In this document: one piece after another, positions 1-5,967 of the stretch | Layout: the number at the start of each line of letters is the position of its first letter | Position numbering within the stretch: position 1 is the stretch's first letter | Made by a program: the position numbers and the translations under genes | From: WQTU01 sp031548835 | Lineage (GTDB): Bacteria > Spirochaetota > Spirochaetia > CADAEX01 | Assembly (NCBI GenBank): GCA_031548835.1 | Contig: JAVBQS010000029.1 | Span: 1 to 7,361, forward strand | Reading direction: 5' to 3' | DNA length: 7,361 nucleotides | The notes under the pieces: generated by a model | What the model saw: the letters and a program-made list of their open reading frames with translations, nothing else | Databases searched by the model: none | Told to the model about the DNA's origin: nothing

Positions 1-2
1 AT

Positions 3-119
3 GCTAAGATTAAAACATTTAAGATTATGTCTTATCCATACAGAAATCATTGCAGAAGGCATTTCCTGAGAATGTCACTTATTTGTGCTATCATCAACAT
101 GGATTTACATGATTATTAA
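3..119 (+). CDS. C-terminal end of an IS5-family-like DDE transposase (partial, starts before the window)
   Basis: This open frame enters from the left edge and stops at TAA 117-119. The 38 visible residues include YRNHCRRHFLRMSLICAIIN, followed by a short acidic end. This resembles the C-terminus of IS5-superfamily transposases, which typically end in a pattern like RYRNRRKRFxLRxNLIxxIxNxEL, an Arg-rich patch then a hydrophobic helix. In that family the protein would be a DDE transposase acting on the IS ends, but the catalytic residues lie outside the window. The stop is directly followed by a probable terminal repeat (120-136) and then by integrase coding sequence, so the IS appears to have landed inside the integrase gene. 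The family call rests on remembered pattern similarity over a short stretch. Confidence 0.5.
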   Translation, partial: AKIKTFKIMSYPYRNHCRRHFLRMSLICAIINMDLHDY

Positions 120-136
120 GGTTACCGAACAAGTCT
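120..136. repeat. Probable right terminal inverted repeat of the IS
   Basis: The 17 bases following the transposase stop read, on the minus strand, AGACTTGTTCGGTAACC, which resembles IS5-superfamily ends. Recognisable integrase coding sequence starts immediately after it (about 137). The partner repeat and any target duplication lie outside the window, so the boundary is inferred. Confidence 0.4.
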
Positions 137-883
137 ATTAAAAGAAACTACCCTTTCTCGCAATACCGCTGCAAGATATATGACAGCTATTTTTTTGTTC
201 TTAACAAAGCAGTTAAAGACAACCTTATATTAAAAAGCCCGGCAGCCTCTATAAAGACAATAAAACAGGAAGATAAAATATTTGATACTTTAACGATTGA
301 TGAGATCCAAAAACTTTATAATACACCTGTAAATAGCGAATTAGCCAAAGAGATAAAAAGAGCTTTTATATTTGCCTGCTTTACAGGACTGCGAAGATCA
401 GACTTAAAAACTCTTAAATGGGAAAACATAGAACATAGAGACAATAAAACATATTTAATAAAAATCCAGGCAAAGACAAGAAAAAAAGTTAGCAATGAAT
501 TAAATAAAATAGCCTATGAAATGATAAATGATGGCAAATTGCATAATAGAAATGATTTTATATTCACCCTTTTAAATGCAACTAATACAAATACAAACCA
601 GTATTTAAAACAATGGAGTGCAAAAGCAGGCATTGATAAAAATATAGGCTGGCATACTGCACGCAGAAGCAATGCAACGTTATTACACGAAGCTGGAGCG
701 GATATATACACAATAAAGGGAATATTAGGACACAAGAAAGTAACTACTACAGAGAAATATGCACAAATATCAGATAAATCAATAAGTGAGGCTATTAATG
801 CTTTACCTGAAATAAAAATAGATAAAGAGAATATAGAGAAAAGTCAAACATACACTACCTTTCTACACAGATTACATGCGTAA
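137..883 (+). pseudogene. Tyrosine recombinase/phage integrase, truncated at the 5' end and frameshifted
   Basis: Tyrosine recombinases of this kind integrate and excise mobile elements at att sites. The catalytic domain is complete. Arg is in TGLRRSDL (codon 392-394), a Lys-rich beta-hairpin (QAKTRKK) follows, HxxR is in GWHTARRS (codons 653-655 and 662-664), His is in LGHKK (731-733) and the nucleophile Tyr is in EKYAQ (758-760). The N-terminal SAM-like core-binding domain is visible as LSRNTAARYMTAIF from about 138, but in another frame. The switch lies at a run of seven T (190-196), where one extra T would join the frames into ...AIFFVLNKAVKDN. The first tens of residues are missing, replaced by the IS end at 136. 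No start codon occurs in the catalytic frame before ATG 521, so the gene is very probably dead unless the lesions are sequencing errors. Confidence 0.8.
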
Positions 884-910
884 TCAAATAAAGTGCAGGA
901 AGGTAAAAAG

Positions 911-1153
911 ATGACAGAAATTATTATTGAAAGGCCTCTTAATATTGATGAAGCATCAGCATTTACAGGGCTTAAAAAATCTTATATTTACAAACTGGTA
1001 AGTCAGAAAAAAATACCGTTTTATAAACCGATGAACGGCTATCTTTTCTTTAAATAGAAAGAATTAGAAGCTTTTATATTCAGGGGCAAATCAAATGCAG
1101 ATTATGAAATAAGACAACAGGCAGAAAAAATACTTAACAGGAGTTCAAAATGA
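911..1153 (+). pseudogene. Excisionase-type helix-turn-helix protein interrupted by an in-frame TAG
   Basis: A good site (AGGAAGG, 897-903) precedes ATG 911. The frame reads LNIDEASAFTGLKKSYIYKL, then KKIPFYKPMNGYLFFK, the layout of MerR-like/HTH_17 excisionase domains: a helix, a TGL turn, a recognition helix, and a wing ending in FFK. A TAG at 1055-1057 interrupts it. Past the TAG the frame continues as KELEAFIFRGKSNADYE and on to TGA 1151-1153, matching how this family usually ends (FxKxELExWI...). The full length would be 80 codons. The codon is flanked by AAA on both sides, so an AAG Lys codon is the likeliest ancestor, with CAG Gln also possible. Genes beside it (integrase, helicase) fit a role in excision or replication control. 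The end overlaps the helicase start as ATGA, so translation may be coupled, and the TAG would weaken that coupling. Confidence 0.7.
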
Positions 1154-2745
1154 AAGCCTGGATCAATCGCGCTGATCCGGGTATAGAAGCAGAAGCTGAA
1201 AAAATATTATTAGGGTTGATACTTAAAAGTAACACCGTCCCTGTTGATATAAATATAACATATTTTACAGGATCATGTAATAAAAAGATTTTTGAAACAA
1301 TAAAAAAAGTAAGTGAAACAATACCGCCGGATATAAGAAACATATCATTAGAATTAAAAAAAGAAGGTGCAGATAGTTCTTTAATATCTTATGTTGTTGG
1401 TTTAACAGATACTCCCGTCTATCCATCCCAGATTGACTATTATAAAAATATGGTTATTGAAAACAGCAGAGAAGCACAGATGAAAGAATTATGTCTTAAA
1501 TGTGTTGAGGGTAAAGAAAGCATAAGCAATGTTTTAGACAAGATGAATGAGTTAAATATCTCTCATAAAAAGCTTAGTCAAGTAAATAAGTTTTATACAG
1601 GGTTGGATATAGTAACCGCTGTAGATTCTATCAATGAGTGGATAGTTCCAGGCTTAATTGCTATAGGATTAACTGTTATATCTGGAGCCTCAAAGATTGG
1701 CAAGAGTTGGCTTGCTTTAGGTCTATGGTTAGCTGTTCAGAATGGCAATATTTTCTTAAGTAGGTATGAAACAAATAAATCAAGTTGTTTATATTTATCT
1801 CTTGAAGACAATAAAAAGAGATTGAAAAAAAGATTAAATATAACAACACAGAATAATAAAGAATTATTACAACCTGAATCATATATAACTACAAGCTTTA
1901 GCGGCTGTGTAAAGGAATTAAGAAGCTTTTTAGAAGGACATCCAGAGATCAGACTTGTAATTATTGATACTCTGATAAAGTTTAAACCTTCTACAGATAT
2001 GGGGGACTATTCACAAACTACAAGGGTACAATCTGATTTAAAAGATATAGCAGATGATTTACAGATAGCTATGGTAGTTATTAGCCATACAAAGAAGGGA
2101 AGCTTTAAAGCCACAGAGGATGAAGATCCATTTGATTATAATTTAGGGAGTACGGGAATATTTGCGGCCGCTGATGCGATGATGATACTGAAAAAGAAAG
2201 CTCGTGCGGAATCAGAAGCAGAATTAATTATTACTGGCAGGGATTTTGAAGATAGCAGTATTGTATTAGATTTTGATAAATCTTTAGGAAGCTGGACGTA
2301 TAAAGGTGATAAAGTAGAAATTCAAAATAGCAATGCGAGACAAGAAATTTATGATTACATCAAAGATAATCCCAGCCAAACACCAAGCCAGATACATAAG
2401 GGAATGGAGGCAGAAGGGGCTAAACTAACGGCAGGAGCTTTAAAAGTTACATTAAAAAGAATGGTAAGTGACGGGATTTTGATAAATAAAGATGGTTATT
2501 ACTCTGTAAATGAGTATACCAAGTATACTGAGTATACCGTTTATACAGGGATACAAGCAGAAAAAAGCGATGAAAAAGAGATAAAACAGACTGTTTTAGA
2601 CTTACAACCCGGATCATACGATTCTGTTATTGCTGAAGATATATTCAAGCTCATAGAAAAACAACAGGATGAAAATATTGATATTGGCTTTATAACTCAA
2701 ATGGTAAATGGAGACACTAATGAAATATTAAGAAGTTTAGATTAA
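1150..2745 (+). CDS. DnaB/RepA-like replicative helicase (AAA_25-type ATPase) with C-terminal winged helix
   Basis: This is a likely replication protein of the element, an ATP-driven hexameric helicase or initiator. Residues about 12-110 resemble a DnaB N-terminal domain (EAEKILLGLILKS at the start, then NISLELKKEG). The RecA-like core has Walker A GASKIGKS (179-186), SLED (217-220), Walker B LVIID (269-273) and the VVISHT motif (309-314), as in RepA/AAA_25 helicases. A winged-helix domain follows at about 394-452 (TPSQIHKGMEAEG to DGILINKDGYYSV). After it comes a Y-T repeat tail (455-466) and a charged end. The start is ATG 1150 with AGGAG at 1139-1143, overlapping the preceding gene by ATGA. 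The reading frame is intact across 531 residues, in contrast to its broken neighbours, so it is either recently lost from selection or still used. No primase (TOPRIM or AEP) motif was seen. Confidence 0.82.
   Translation: MKAWINRADPGIEAEAEKILLGLILKSNTVPVDINITYFTGSCNKKIFETIKKVSETIPPDIRNISLELKKEGADSSLISYVVGLTDTPVYPSQIDYYKNMVIENSREAQMKELCLKCVEGKESISNVLDKMNELNISHKKLSQVNKFYTGLDIVTAVDSINEWIVPGLIAIGLTVISGASKIGKSWLALGLWLAVQNGNIFLSRYETNKSSCLYLSLEDNKKRLKKRLNITTQNNKELLQPESYITTSFSGCVKELRSFLEGHPEIRLVIIDTLIKFKPSTDMGDYSQTTRVQSDLKDIADDLQIAMVVISHTKKGSFKATEDEDPFDYNLGSTGIFAAADAMMILKKKARAESEAELIITGRDFEDSSIVLDFDKSLGSWTYKGDKVEIQNSNARQEIYDYIKDNPSQTPSQIHKGMEAEGAKLTAGALKVTLKRMVSDGILINKDGYYSVNEYTKYTEYTVYTGIQAEKSDEKEIKQTVLDLQPGSYDSVIAEDIFKLIEKQQDENIDIGFITQMVNGDTNEILRSLD
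2512..2547 (+). repeat. Four tandem 9-bp iteron-like units inside the helicase gene
   Basis: Units start at 2512 (GAGTATACC), 2521 (AAGTATACT), 2530 (GAGTATACC) and 2539 (GTTTATACA). They encode EYTKYTEYTVYT. The first three share AGTATAC, which contains the palindrome GTATAC. Short direct repeats inside a replication gene can be initiator binding sites, as in lambda O, but binding here is inference. The unit length is a multiple of three, so protein-level repetition is the alternative. Confidence 0.55.
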
Positions 2746-2808
2746 TATGTTTATAAAACTATGAACGGTCATTATAGGCTTGCTCATATTTAATGATCCG
2801 GGTAATCC

Positions 2809-3105
2809 ATGAATAAAAAATATTCTTCACCGGAAAAATCAGTTAAAACAGAATGTCTTGAATATCTTCGTCTTATGGGTATATATGCCTGAAATAATCC
2901 CACTTGGGAAAGTAGGAAGCTCGGATATTATCGGCATATTACCTGATGGCAAATTCCTTGCTATTGAGTGTAAGAGTGATAAAGGCAGACTCTCTGAAGC
3001 ACAAAAGATATTCTTAAAAAAAATAGATGATATGGGCGGGCGGCTGTTGTTGCCCGTTCATTTAAAGATATAGAAACAGCGTTAAGAGAAAAAGGATACT
3101 TTTAA
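2809..3105 (+). pseudogene. VRR-NUC domain nuclease, broken by a stop/frameshift and a second frameshift
   Basis: VRR-NUC proteins are PD-(D/E)xK nucleases common beside phage replication genes. ATG 2809 opens SPEKSVKTECLEYLRLMGIY-A, the usual N-terminal helix. TGA 2888-2890 then stops this frame where family members commonly have Trp. The sequence resumes in the +1 frame as GKVGSSDIIGILPDGKFLAI, then ECK and SEAQKIFLKK. This supplies the Asp of SD, the ExK pair and the Gln of the catalytic core. A second shift near 3037-3050 (a run of GGGCGGGCGG) moves the end to a third frame: AVVARSFKDIETALREKGYF, TAA 3103-3105. One more G there would restore MGGRAVVARSF. The domain would be about 95-100 residues if repaired. 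The 71-residue open frame at 2858-3073 is only the middle part and has no plausible start. It probably formed an operon with the helicase. Confidence 0.78.
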
Positions 3106-3747
3106 TAATTTCTCTGATGTATAAATCGGATGGCTTTGCCTCTTTTTATGGCCTCGAAAAACTCGATATATTTGGTTTTCCAGTTCATAAAAGGGATTTT
3201 CTTACTCAATAAAAAGAACAGTCAATCCTAATAAAGTCCCAAAGTATATCCCGATGAAATCCCGATAAGTGTATGGATTGAAACTTACTTATAAAGATAT
3301 AAAAAAATATATTTTTGCAGGAAAATAACAAATAAAAGAGACGATAGGTTCTTCCAGGGGGAATATCGGAAATCGATGCCAAAGCCGCAAAAATCGCATT
3401 TTTAGAGAATTTTTTTGGACTTTGACGAGATTTACGTTGCCGAGATTTCATGAAATTAAGTTATCTGATATTATAAAAAAATATTTCTATCAAGTAAAAT
3501 GTCAGGATATTTTAACAAGTTATGAAAATATATTATCTCTTTCAATCTGAACATCTATATTTTTATGGATGTTGAAATCAACTAGTATTCTTACATATAA
3601 AAAAAGATATAAAACTATTCTGATGATGGACAGATTTTCCGCAAGTATAAGAAAAAGTAACGGTTATAGAAAATTAATTAATACTATCTATTTTTGATAA
3701 AGCTGCTTTTAAATGTTCTTTGATACTATTAGGGAAGAGTTTTTACA
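3106..3747. other. 640-bp stretch without a supported gene
   Basis: All frames are short or lack a ribosome binding site. The longest minus-strand frame (3206-3451, 81 codons) has no Shine-Dalgarno before its ATG and no recognised motif. A plus-strand frame at 3569-3697 (about 42 codons) is equally unsupported. Visible details are a direct repeat ATCCCGAT at 3248-3255 and 3259-3266, and a weak hairpin ACATC/GATGT at 3551-3555 and 3568-3572. The stretch may hold remnants of deleted element genes, but nothing identifiable remains. Confidence 0.5.
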
Positions 3748-4236
3748 TTATTTTTTATCAATAAAACTTTCTGCCAATACCATTAATGACTCTTTGCTTA
3801 TATCTCTATATACAAGTGAATAGTATAAATCGTTAATAAAATGTTCAGGTATTTTTTTTTCTAGTTTTGTTTTTTCTAAATGATAATAAATAGCATTTAG
3901 AAATAGGCATATAGCTATTTTTGCATTTAGTGTATTGGAATTAATTTTCTCATTGTAAAATGGGTGTAATTTTACTATCCAGAAACACAAAAGAGCTTCT
4001 TCGTTTAATTCTCCCATTTTACACCCATCATAGAATATATGAAAATAAATACGGCGTTTTTCTACACGCTCTATAATTTCAATTAGTATATCTTCTGATA
4101 AAATAATTTCAGTAGTATTTATCTTTAGTACGCCTGAAAGATTTTGCAGATAACCAACTATTTTTGTTGCCATTTGTTGTATAGTTGATTTATCGAGATG
4201 GGTAAACTGGGGAAATTCGTCAGGTTTGTTAGCCAT
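3748..4236 (-). CDS. Hypothetical protein, 162 residues, soluble and mostly helical
   Basis: I do not recognise a named family with confidence. The protein has no signal peptide or membrane span. Features are an acidic N-terminal half (LSEDILIEIIERVEKRR), a conserved-looking centre (FHIFYDGCKMGELNEEALLC, then FWIVKLHPFY), and a helical C-terminal half with INDLYYSLVYRDISKESLMV. The start at ATG 4236 is inside the end of an upstream frame (overlap 4229-4236, ATGGCTAA), so it was probably translated by coupling to that partner. No strong ribosome binding site stands alone. The DISKESL region and the paired arrangement suggest an accessory two-gene module of a mobile element, but function is unknown. 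The frame is intact over its full length. Confidence 0.6.
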   Translation of the reverse strand: MANKPDEFPQFTHLDKSTIQQMATKIVGYLQNLSGVLKINTTEIILSEDILIEIIERVEKRRIYFHIFYDGCKMGELNEEALLCFWIVKLHPFYNEKINSNTLNAKIAICLFLNAIYYHLEKTKLEKKIPEHFINDLYYSLVYRDISKESLMVLAESFIDKK

Positions 4237-4357
4237 CTAGCTTCTTTATGGTATCAAATATTTTTTGACCCTCTGGTGTGGATTTAATATCCACAGACAA
4301 CATTGCGTCTATAAAAGATTCGCTATCCGGCCTTATACGTTCATTACATATTAAGCC
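4229..4357 (-). pseudogene. C-terminal fragment of the upstream partner of the 162-residue gene
   Basis: On the minus strand a frame opens after TAA 4358-4360 and runs 42 codons to TAA 4229-4231. It contains ERIRPDSESFIDAMLSVDIK and ends FDTIKKLDG. It has no ATG, GTG or TTG near its beginning and no ribosome binding site. Its last bases overlap the next gene (ATGGCTAA), the normal geometry of an operon pair. This suggests a real gene whose 5' part was deleted or scrambled. Just upstream another frame ends as MGRSFKKKEE (TAA 4361-4363), possibly the tail of yet another degraded gene. Both are too short to assign. Confidence 0.45.
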
Positions 4358-4712
4358 TTATTATTCTTCTTTTTTCTTGAATGAGCGACCCATTAAAGTT
4401 TTGCTGAAGGTTCATCTTTTTGTTTGACCAGAAAGTTAAACAAAAAAATAAAAGCTTTGCTCCACAATAAGGTGGAATCAAAAAGATACTTTTCTTACAC
4501 TAAAGAGAAATAAAAGTTTGGAAATAGACCCCTTCTTGAGCGTCTGGATGCATACTAAACGCATGTTTAGCTATATCAATTTAATGCTGTTAAAATCGTG
4601 TAAACAGTGAAAGCTGCAACATGTCGTTTTGCTTTTAAACCTTAGATATCCTTAGCCAAATTAATTTTTCCCGGATCATATTGATAGCAATGTCTATATA
4701 TAGAAATATTAT
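4358..4712. other. Intergenic region with gene remnants downstream of the Fic gene
   Basis: No complete gene is visible. Minus-strand fragments include DEPSAK (about 4395-4415) and MGRSFKKKEE ending at 4361. They would join if one A were added in an A tract, consistent with a frameshifted small gene. A perfect hairpin CTAAAC-GCAT-GTTTAG lies at 4555-4570. One copy of the 9-mer CCCGGATCA is at 4670-4678. No clear terminator for the Fic operon was found. Confidence 0.4.
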
Positions 4713-5369
4713 TTAAAACTCTAACCCGTCAATACAGTTGTTATATAAAAAATCTTTTATCTTGCTTGATTCCCCAGTCTCATAGAAGCTTACAAGCAGT
4801 GTTGTAAACTGATGTATAATTTCAACTGGAATAGAAATAATCCCTTGACCGTTAGCAATCATTTCTTTATTGGCTGCAAGCATGGCTGTTCTCTTGTTAC
4901 CATCAAGGAAAAATTGACCTCTCATACAGTAGAGCATTATTTCAATAGCTCTTTCGGTCGGACTTTCAATATCTTGTAGTTTTATTAAATGAGCTTTTAT
5001 ATCATCCTCAACCGGTATTTCAGGCTTCCAGTTTGTGCCACCGATAGATACAGGCAATGTCCGAATATATCCGGCATTATAAATCAGATTGTCTCCACCG
5101 ATAAGTTGATTGAGTTTGCAAATATAGGCATAGTTAAGAGGCGGCTCTAATGTGTCAAATAAAAATTGCCATGCCTGTTTTAAGTTGTTAACCGCTATAA
5201 TATCAGTTACTTTAACGCCTGGAGCAGACAAACCATTAAATATAGCCTCTGTATCAGGATAGGTAACACCTAACCCCTCAAGCCTCGCACTTTTATAAAT
5301 ATAGTCAACAATATTGCGTTTTGCGACGAAAATATTCTGTTCGCGTGTCATGTTAAATCTTGGCTTCAC
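4713..5369 (-). CDS. Fic-family protein with Gln in place of the catalytic His
   Basis: Fic proteins usually transfer AMP or another phosphate-containing group to target hydroxyls and often act as toxins. This 218-residue protein has an N-terminal helix with SARLEG (residues 27-32), matching the (S/T)xxxE(G/N) inhibitory motif. It also has a flap GGTNWKPEIP (110-119) and a core motif GQFFLDGNKRTAM (151-163). The canonical core is HxFx(D/E)GN(G/K)R. Here position 152 is Gln (CAA), while Phe154, Asp156, Gly157, Asn158 and Arg160 are kept. Close relatives with Gln here are, to my recollection, not rare, so this may be a functional subfamily rather than a defect. The start is GTG 5369, chosen because AAGGAG (5378-5383) sits 8 bases before it. 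An ATG six codons later has no such site. It follows the HTH gene by 20 bases, so the two form an operon. Confidence 0.85.
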   Translation of the reverse strand: MKPRFNMTREQNIFVAKRNIVDYIYKSARLEGLGVTYPDTEAIFNGLSAPGVKVTDIIAVNNLKQAWQFLFDTLEPPLNYAYICKLNQLIGGDNLIYNAGYIRTLPVSIGGTNWKPEIPVEDDIKAHLIKLQDIESPTERAIEIMLYCMRGQFFLDGNKRTAMLAANKEMIANGQGIISIPVEIIHQFTTLLVSFYETGESSKIKDFLYNNCIDGLEF

Positions 5370-5389
5370 GGTTATATCTCCTTTTGAAT

Positions 5390-5605
5390 TTATATTTCTT
5401 CTCCCGTATCATTTAGCTTAAAAACAGCTTCAAAAGTACAATTAAGAACCTTAGCTATTTCCTTTAATTCTTTTTCAGAAAAATTATCCCGTTTCATTTT
5501 TCTATTAAAATTTTGAGGTAATAGCTTTAACCTTCTTGCCACTTCTGCTTCTGATATATTGCCTCTTTTTATAAGCAATATACGGATTTTTTCAGTCATA
5601 TTCAT
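5390..5605 (-). CDS. Small XRE-like HTH regulator, probable partner/antitoxin of the Fic protein
   Basis: This is a 71-residue DNA-binding protein consisting almost entirely of one HTH domain. SEAEVARRLKLLPQNFNRKM (residues 18-37) gives helices 2 and 3, and SEKELKEIAKVLNCTFEAVF completes the five-helix fold. The tail is acidic. It lies first in the minus-strand pair with fic, so it probably represses the shared promoter and may restrain the Fic protein, as in toxin-antitoxin units. ATG 5605 has GAGG only 4 bases upstream. The second ATG (5599, residue 3) has it 10 bases upstream and may be the real start. A palindrome next to its promoter (5655-5675) is a candidate operator. The antitoxin role is inference from gene order. 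Confidence 0.75.
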   Translation of the reverse strand: MNMTEKIRILLIKRGNISEAEVARRLKLLPQNFNRKMKRDNFSEKELKEIAKVLNCTFEAVFKLNDTGEEI

Positions 5606-5621
5606 ATATCCTCTTTAAACA

Positions 5622-5650
5622 AATATAACCTATTTAGATTATAATAACAA
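5622..5650 (-). promoter_or_regulatory. Candidate promoter for the HTH-fic operon
   Basis: On the minus strand TTGTTA (5650-5645) and TATATT (5627-5622) are separated by exactly 17 bases. A perfect TATAAT at 5643-5638 is an alternative -10 with a weaker -35. Either would start transcription just before the HTH gene. Confidence 0.45.
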
Positions 5651-5654
5651 TATT

Positions 5655-5675
5655 TTTAATTAAATAATAATTAAA
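5655..5675. promoter_or_regulatory. Palindrome in the divergent control region, candidate operator
   Basis: TTTAATTA (5655-5662) and TAATTAAA (5668-5675) form a perfect 8-bp inverted repeat around a 5-base centre. It lies between the two divergent promoters and next to the minus-strand -35, a usual place for an HTH repressor site. The surrounding DNA is very AT-rich, so chance is a real alternative. Confidence 0.35.
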
Positions 5676-5691
5676 TATGATGATATTTTAC

Positions 5692-5738
5692 TTGAGAATA
5701 TAATCTATATAGTTGATAATATAATCATATTTGATAAT
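5692..5738 (+). promoter_or_regulatory. Candidate rightward promoter with direct repeats
   Basis: TTGAGA (5692-5697) and GATAAT (5715-5720) have a 17-base spacer. TTGATAAT occurs twice (5713-5720 and 5731-5738), and ATATAATC occurs twice (5698-5705 and 5719-5726). The repeats overlap the -10 region and could be operator half-sites. AT-richness lowers confidence. Confidence 0.4.
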
Positions 5739-5754
5739 GAAAGGAGATATAAAA

Positions 5755-5967
5755 ATGAAAGAATTAAACAATATGAAAAAAGTAGAAGGCTATCCAATAA
5801 TTGATCTCATAACTAATTTTATGCTTAAAAAGGGGTTTAAACTGGCGTTATGTCATGATGGCTCTATTTATCAATATGCAGTTCAGCTTATGAGATTTGA
5901 AAAACCAAATCAAATAATTCGTATTAGTTTTAACTTTGGTAAAGGGATAGAAAATAACTATGAATAA
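5755..5967 (+). CDS. Hypothetical protein, 70 residues
   Basis: I do not recognise this small soluble protein. The start is ATG 5755, set by AGGAG at 5742-5746 with 8 bases between. A longer frame from TTG 5731 would begin upstream of that site and is unlikely. The sequence has a central hydrophobic helix (YPIIDLITNFML), a short strand-turn segment (KLALCHDGSIYQYAVQL) and a C-terminal strand (IIRISFNF). It is the first gene of the rightward operon and overlaps the HIRAN gene by 8 bases (ATGAATAA), so the two are probably translated together and may act together. Confidence 0.7.
   Translation: MKELNNMKKVEGYPIIDLITNFMLKKGFKLALCHDGSIYQYAVQLMRFEKPNQIIRISFNFGKGIENNYE

Noticed and set aside
514..735. 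Minus-strand ORF opposite the integrase
   Set aside because: Lies antisense to clear catalytic-domain coding sequence; a shadow frame. The same applies to minus-strand ORFs at 1134-1343 and 1676-1882 opposite the helicase gene.
1055..1057. Genome-wide TAG reassignment
   Set aside because: Only one internal TAG is seen in a family-supported frame, and nearby integrase and VRR-NUC genes carry ordinary frameshifts and a TGA, so decay is the simpler explanation.
2761..2812. Tiny ORF between the helicase and VRR-NUC genes, ending NDPGNP and overlapping ATG 2809 as ATGA
   Set aside because: Fewer than 20 codons with no start and no ribosome binding site. The overlap geometry hints at a former longer gene end, but it cannot be supported.
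3275..3284. GGATTGAAAC, identical to the 3' end of many CRISPR repeats
   Set aside because: Only one copy, with no spaced repeats and no cas genes. An orphan 10-mer is not an array.
3206..3451. Minus-strand 81-codon ORF
   Set aside because: No ribosome binding site, no recognisable motif, and basic/aromatic composition typical of a chance frame in AT-rich DNA.
5731..5754. Upstream TTG start for the 70-residue gene
   Set aside because: The AGGAG at 5742-5746 would lie inside the gene and is ideally spaced for ATG 5755.
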